Positions 62,791 through 64,000 of a DNA stretch of 64,000 bases are shown here, piece by piece; the stretch's first letter is position 1; each line of letters opens with the position of its first letter. Position numbers and translations under genes: made by a program. A model generated the notes under the pieces. The model was not told where the DNA came from and did not search any database. It saw only the letters and a list, made by a program, of their open reading frames with translations. The stretch is from Lentisphaerota bacterium (lineage in GTDB: Bacteria > Verrucomicrobiota > Lentisphaeria > Oligosphaerales > JABHEG01): NCBI GenBank assembly GCA_018676675.1, contig JABHEG010000223.1:39051-103050 (forward strand), written 5' to 3'.

Positions 62791-63837
62791 ATGAGCAGAC
62801 AACTGGCCCTCGACACCATCCATCTCAAGCCGACAGAACGCCTTGCCCACACGGAATACAGCCTGAATTACCACAAGGAGTACGTGAAGGAGAAGACCGG
62901 CCAGGAGGCAGGCCACCCCGATGCGACCCGATCGCTCTACGAGCAGTGGGCCATCGATTTCTCCTTCGGTGTGAACGATGGGCTGCACGGCAACTGGGGC
63001 GCTCTCGGCCGCGCCACCAATATGGGCCATGCCGTCTATGCCGCGGACGGCAGCGACTTGCGTCAGCCCCACGAGAGCCCCTTCAAGGACCCCGAGGACG
63101 TTTGGGCCTTTGACCCGGCTGCCGAATACGGATTGCCTGACATGGATGAGCAGGTGGCCGCCTACGAGAAGGCGTTCCAAGACACAAAAGCGGCGTTCCC
63201 GGACCAGCTGAGCACGGGTGGATACTACAAGAGTACGGTCTCCGGAGCAATCGCCGCGTTCGGTTGGGACATGCTCCTGATGGCCTGTGCGGATCGTGAC
63301 AAAATGTCAGAGGTCTTCATCCGCTTCCGTGAGTTTACCCAGCATCACATGAATGCCTGGGCCCAGACCAGCGCCGAAGTCATCATCCAGCACGACGACT
63401 TCGTCTGGACCGAGGGCGCCTTTATGCATCCCGACATCTACCGGGAGGTGATCATCCCGGGATTCGCTGAGCTCTGGAAACCCCTCAAGGCTGCGGGAAA
63501 AACCATCATCTTCTGCTCCGATGGCAATTTCATGGAGTTCGCTGAGGACATCGCCAAGGCCGGGGCGGATGGGTTCATCTTCGAGCCAATGGTGGAGTTT
63601 GGTTTCATGGTCGAACGCTTCGGCAAATCCCACTGCCTGGTCGGCAGTGCCGTCGACTGCACGGACATGGCGTTCCACCCCTGGGAAACCGTCAAGGACT
63701 CGATGGACAAGACGCTTGATCTGGCACAGCAGTGCAAGGGCCTCATCTGGGCGGTAGGGAATCACATCCCCGCCAACGTCTCGTCCGAAATGATGGATCT
63801 CTACATCGACTACTTCCTCGCCAACTGCAGGCGGTAA
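62791..63837 (+). CDS. Uroporphyrinogen-decarboxylase-like protein (UroD superfamily)
   Basis: A cytoplasmic 348-residue protein. The ATG at 62791 follows GAGGA by about 6 nt. The pattern is UroD-like: LKPTERLAHTEYSLNYHKEY at the start, then LSTGGYYKSTVSGAIAAFGW, EVIIQHDDFVWTEGAFMHPD, KTIIFCSDGNFMEFAEDIAK and GADGFIFEPMVEFG. It differs clearly from the 41986-43107 homologue, which has HVSVHIDG at the matching place, so the two are distant relatives. Such proteins in saccharolytic PVC genomes may handle methyl groups via corrinoids or act in unknown decarboxylation. No corrinoid protein gene is in the window. Confidence 0.85.
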   Translation: MSRQLALDTIHLKPTERLAHTEYSLNYHKEYVKEKTGQEAGHPDATRSLYEQWAIDFSFGVNDGLHGNWGALGRATNMGHAVYAADGSDLRQPHESPFKDPEDVWAFDPAAEYGLPDMDEQVAAYEKAFQDTKAAFPDQLSTGGYYKSTVSGAIAAFGWDMLLMACADRDKMSEVFIRFREFTQHHMNAWAQTSAEVIIQHDDFVWTEGAFMHPDIYREVIIPGFAELWKPLKAAGKTIIFCSDGNFMEFAEDIAKAGADGFIFEPMVEFGFMVERFGKSHCLVGSAVDCTDMAFHPWETVKDSMDKTLDLAQQCKGLIWAVGNHIPANVSSEMMDLYIDYFLANCRR

Positions 63838-63943
63838 GCCGGCAACGTGGAGCCCGGCATGTTCTGCGGAGATGATGATCGGCTTCCTGAGCACTGAGCC
63901 GAGCTTGCGAGACGGCCGAAGGCAACGTGCGTCCGCATACCAG

Positions 63944-63972
63944 CCCAGGGCACAGCGCAGCGACGCCCTGGG
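63944..63972. repeat. 8-bp perfect inverted repeat near the right edge
   Basis: CCCAGGGC (63944-63951) and GCCCTGGG (63965-63972) pair around 13 nt, about 110 bp after the UroD-like stop. It may be a terminator-like or REP-like palindrome; no T-tract follows. Confidence 0.5.
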
Positions 63973-64000
63973 TGTGGAGATTAGAATGGTCATGCCCTGA

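Overview
The window is about 60% GC bacterial DNA packed with secreted carbohydrate-active proteins: glycoside hydrolases, a heparinase II/III-type lyase, a sialidase-like protein, a sulfatase, acetyl-esterase-like hydrolases, parallel beta-helix and laminin-G/CBM9-like proteins, plus two uroporphyrinogen-decarboxylase-like proteins. This mixture, the very large single-gene glycosidase-like proteins and the GC-rich palindromic intergenic repeats point to a polysaccharide-degrading member of the Planctomycetes-Verrucomicrobia-Lentisphaerae-Kiritimatiellae group. That placement is inference from gene content; no marker gene is present.

Left end (1-3420): the right-hand end of an integrated element. 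It has the tail of an unknown gene, a short TOTE-type archaeo-eukaryotic primase, an overlapping excisionase-like HTH protein, and a leftward tyrosine integrase. The integrase starts about 145 bp from a 3' fragment of tRNA-Pro(GGG) ending in CCA at 3420. That fragment is the attachment-site scar, so the intact tRNA-Pro and the rest of the element should lie left of the window. A terminator-like hairpin and a DUF3788-like gene follow.

Region 4.4-36.3 kb: a long saccharolytic region. It encodes a GH43 with a beta-xylosidase-like C-terminal domain, a GH2-like giant, several beta-propeller, esterase and TIM-barrel proteins, a DUF3604/PHP-type hydrolase, an amidohydrolase, a sulfatase, a sialidase-like/SGNH fusion, an M14 carboxypeptidase-like protein and two large LamG glycosidase-like proteins. 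Many neighbours overlap by ATGA/GTGA/TGATG or lie a few bases apart. Two gene scars sit here: the C-terminus of a glycosidase (12268-12540) and the N-terminus of a beta-helix protein (17085-17243). About half of the enzymes between 11.2 and 25.4 kb lack signal peptides, so both extracellular and cytoplasmic steps of glycan breakdown appear to be encoded.

Region 36.5-48.7 kb: an 1,811-residue GLUG-repeat surface-type protein, a UroD-like protein, then a collapsed type I restriction-modification locus. Its hsdM is reduced to N- and C-terminal ends fused in frame, fic is intact, hsdS is a fragment and hsdR is only its C-terminus. A heparinase II/III-like lyase follows.

Region 48.8-64 kb: an ABC-2 type exporter, a beta-helix protein with a CBM9-like tail, a secreted beta-propeller-like protein, a hybrid histidine kinase and a response regulator. 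The regulator overlaps a third large CBM9/glycosidase-like gene, which suggests that sensing and glycan attack are co-expressed. A palindromic repeat cluster and a second UroD-like gene end the window. No complete tRNA, rRNA, CRISPR array or intact transposase was seen.
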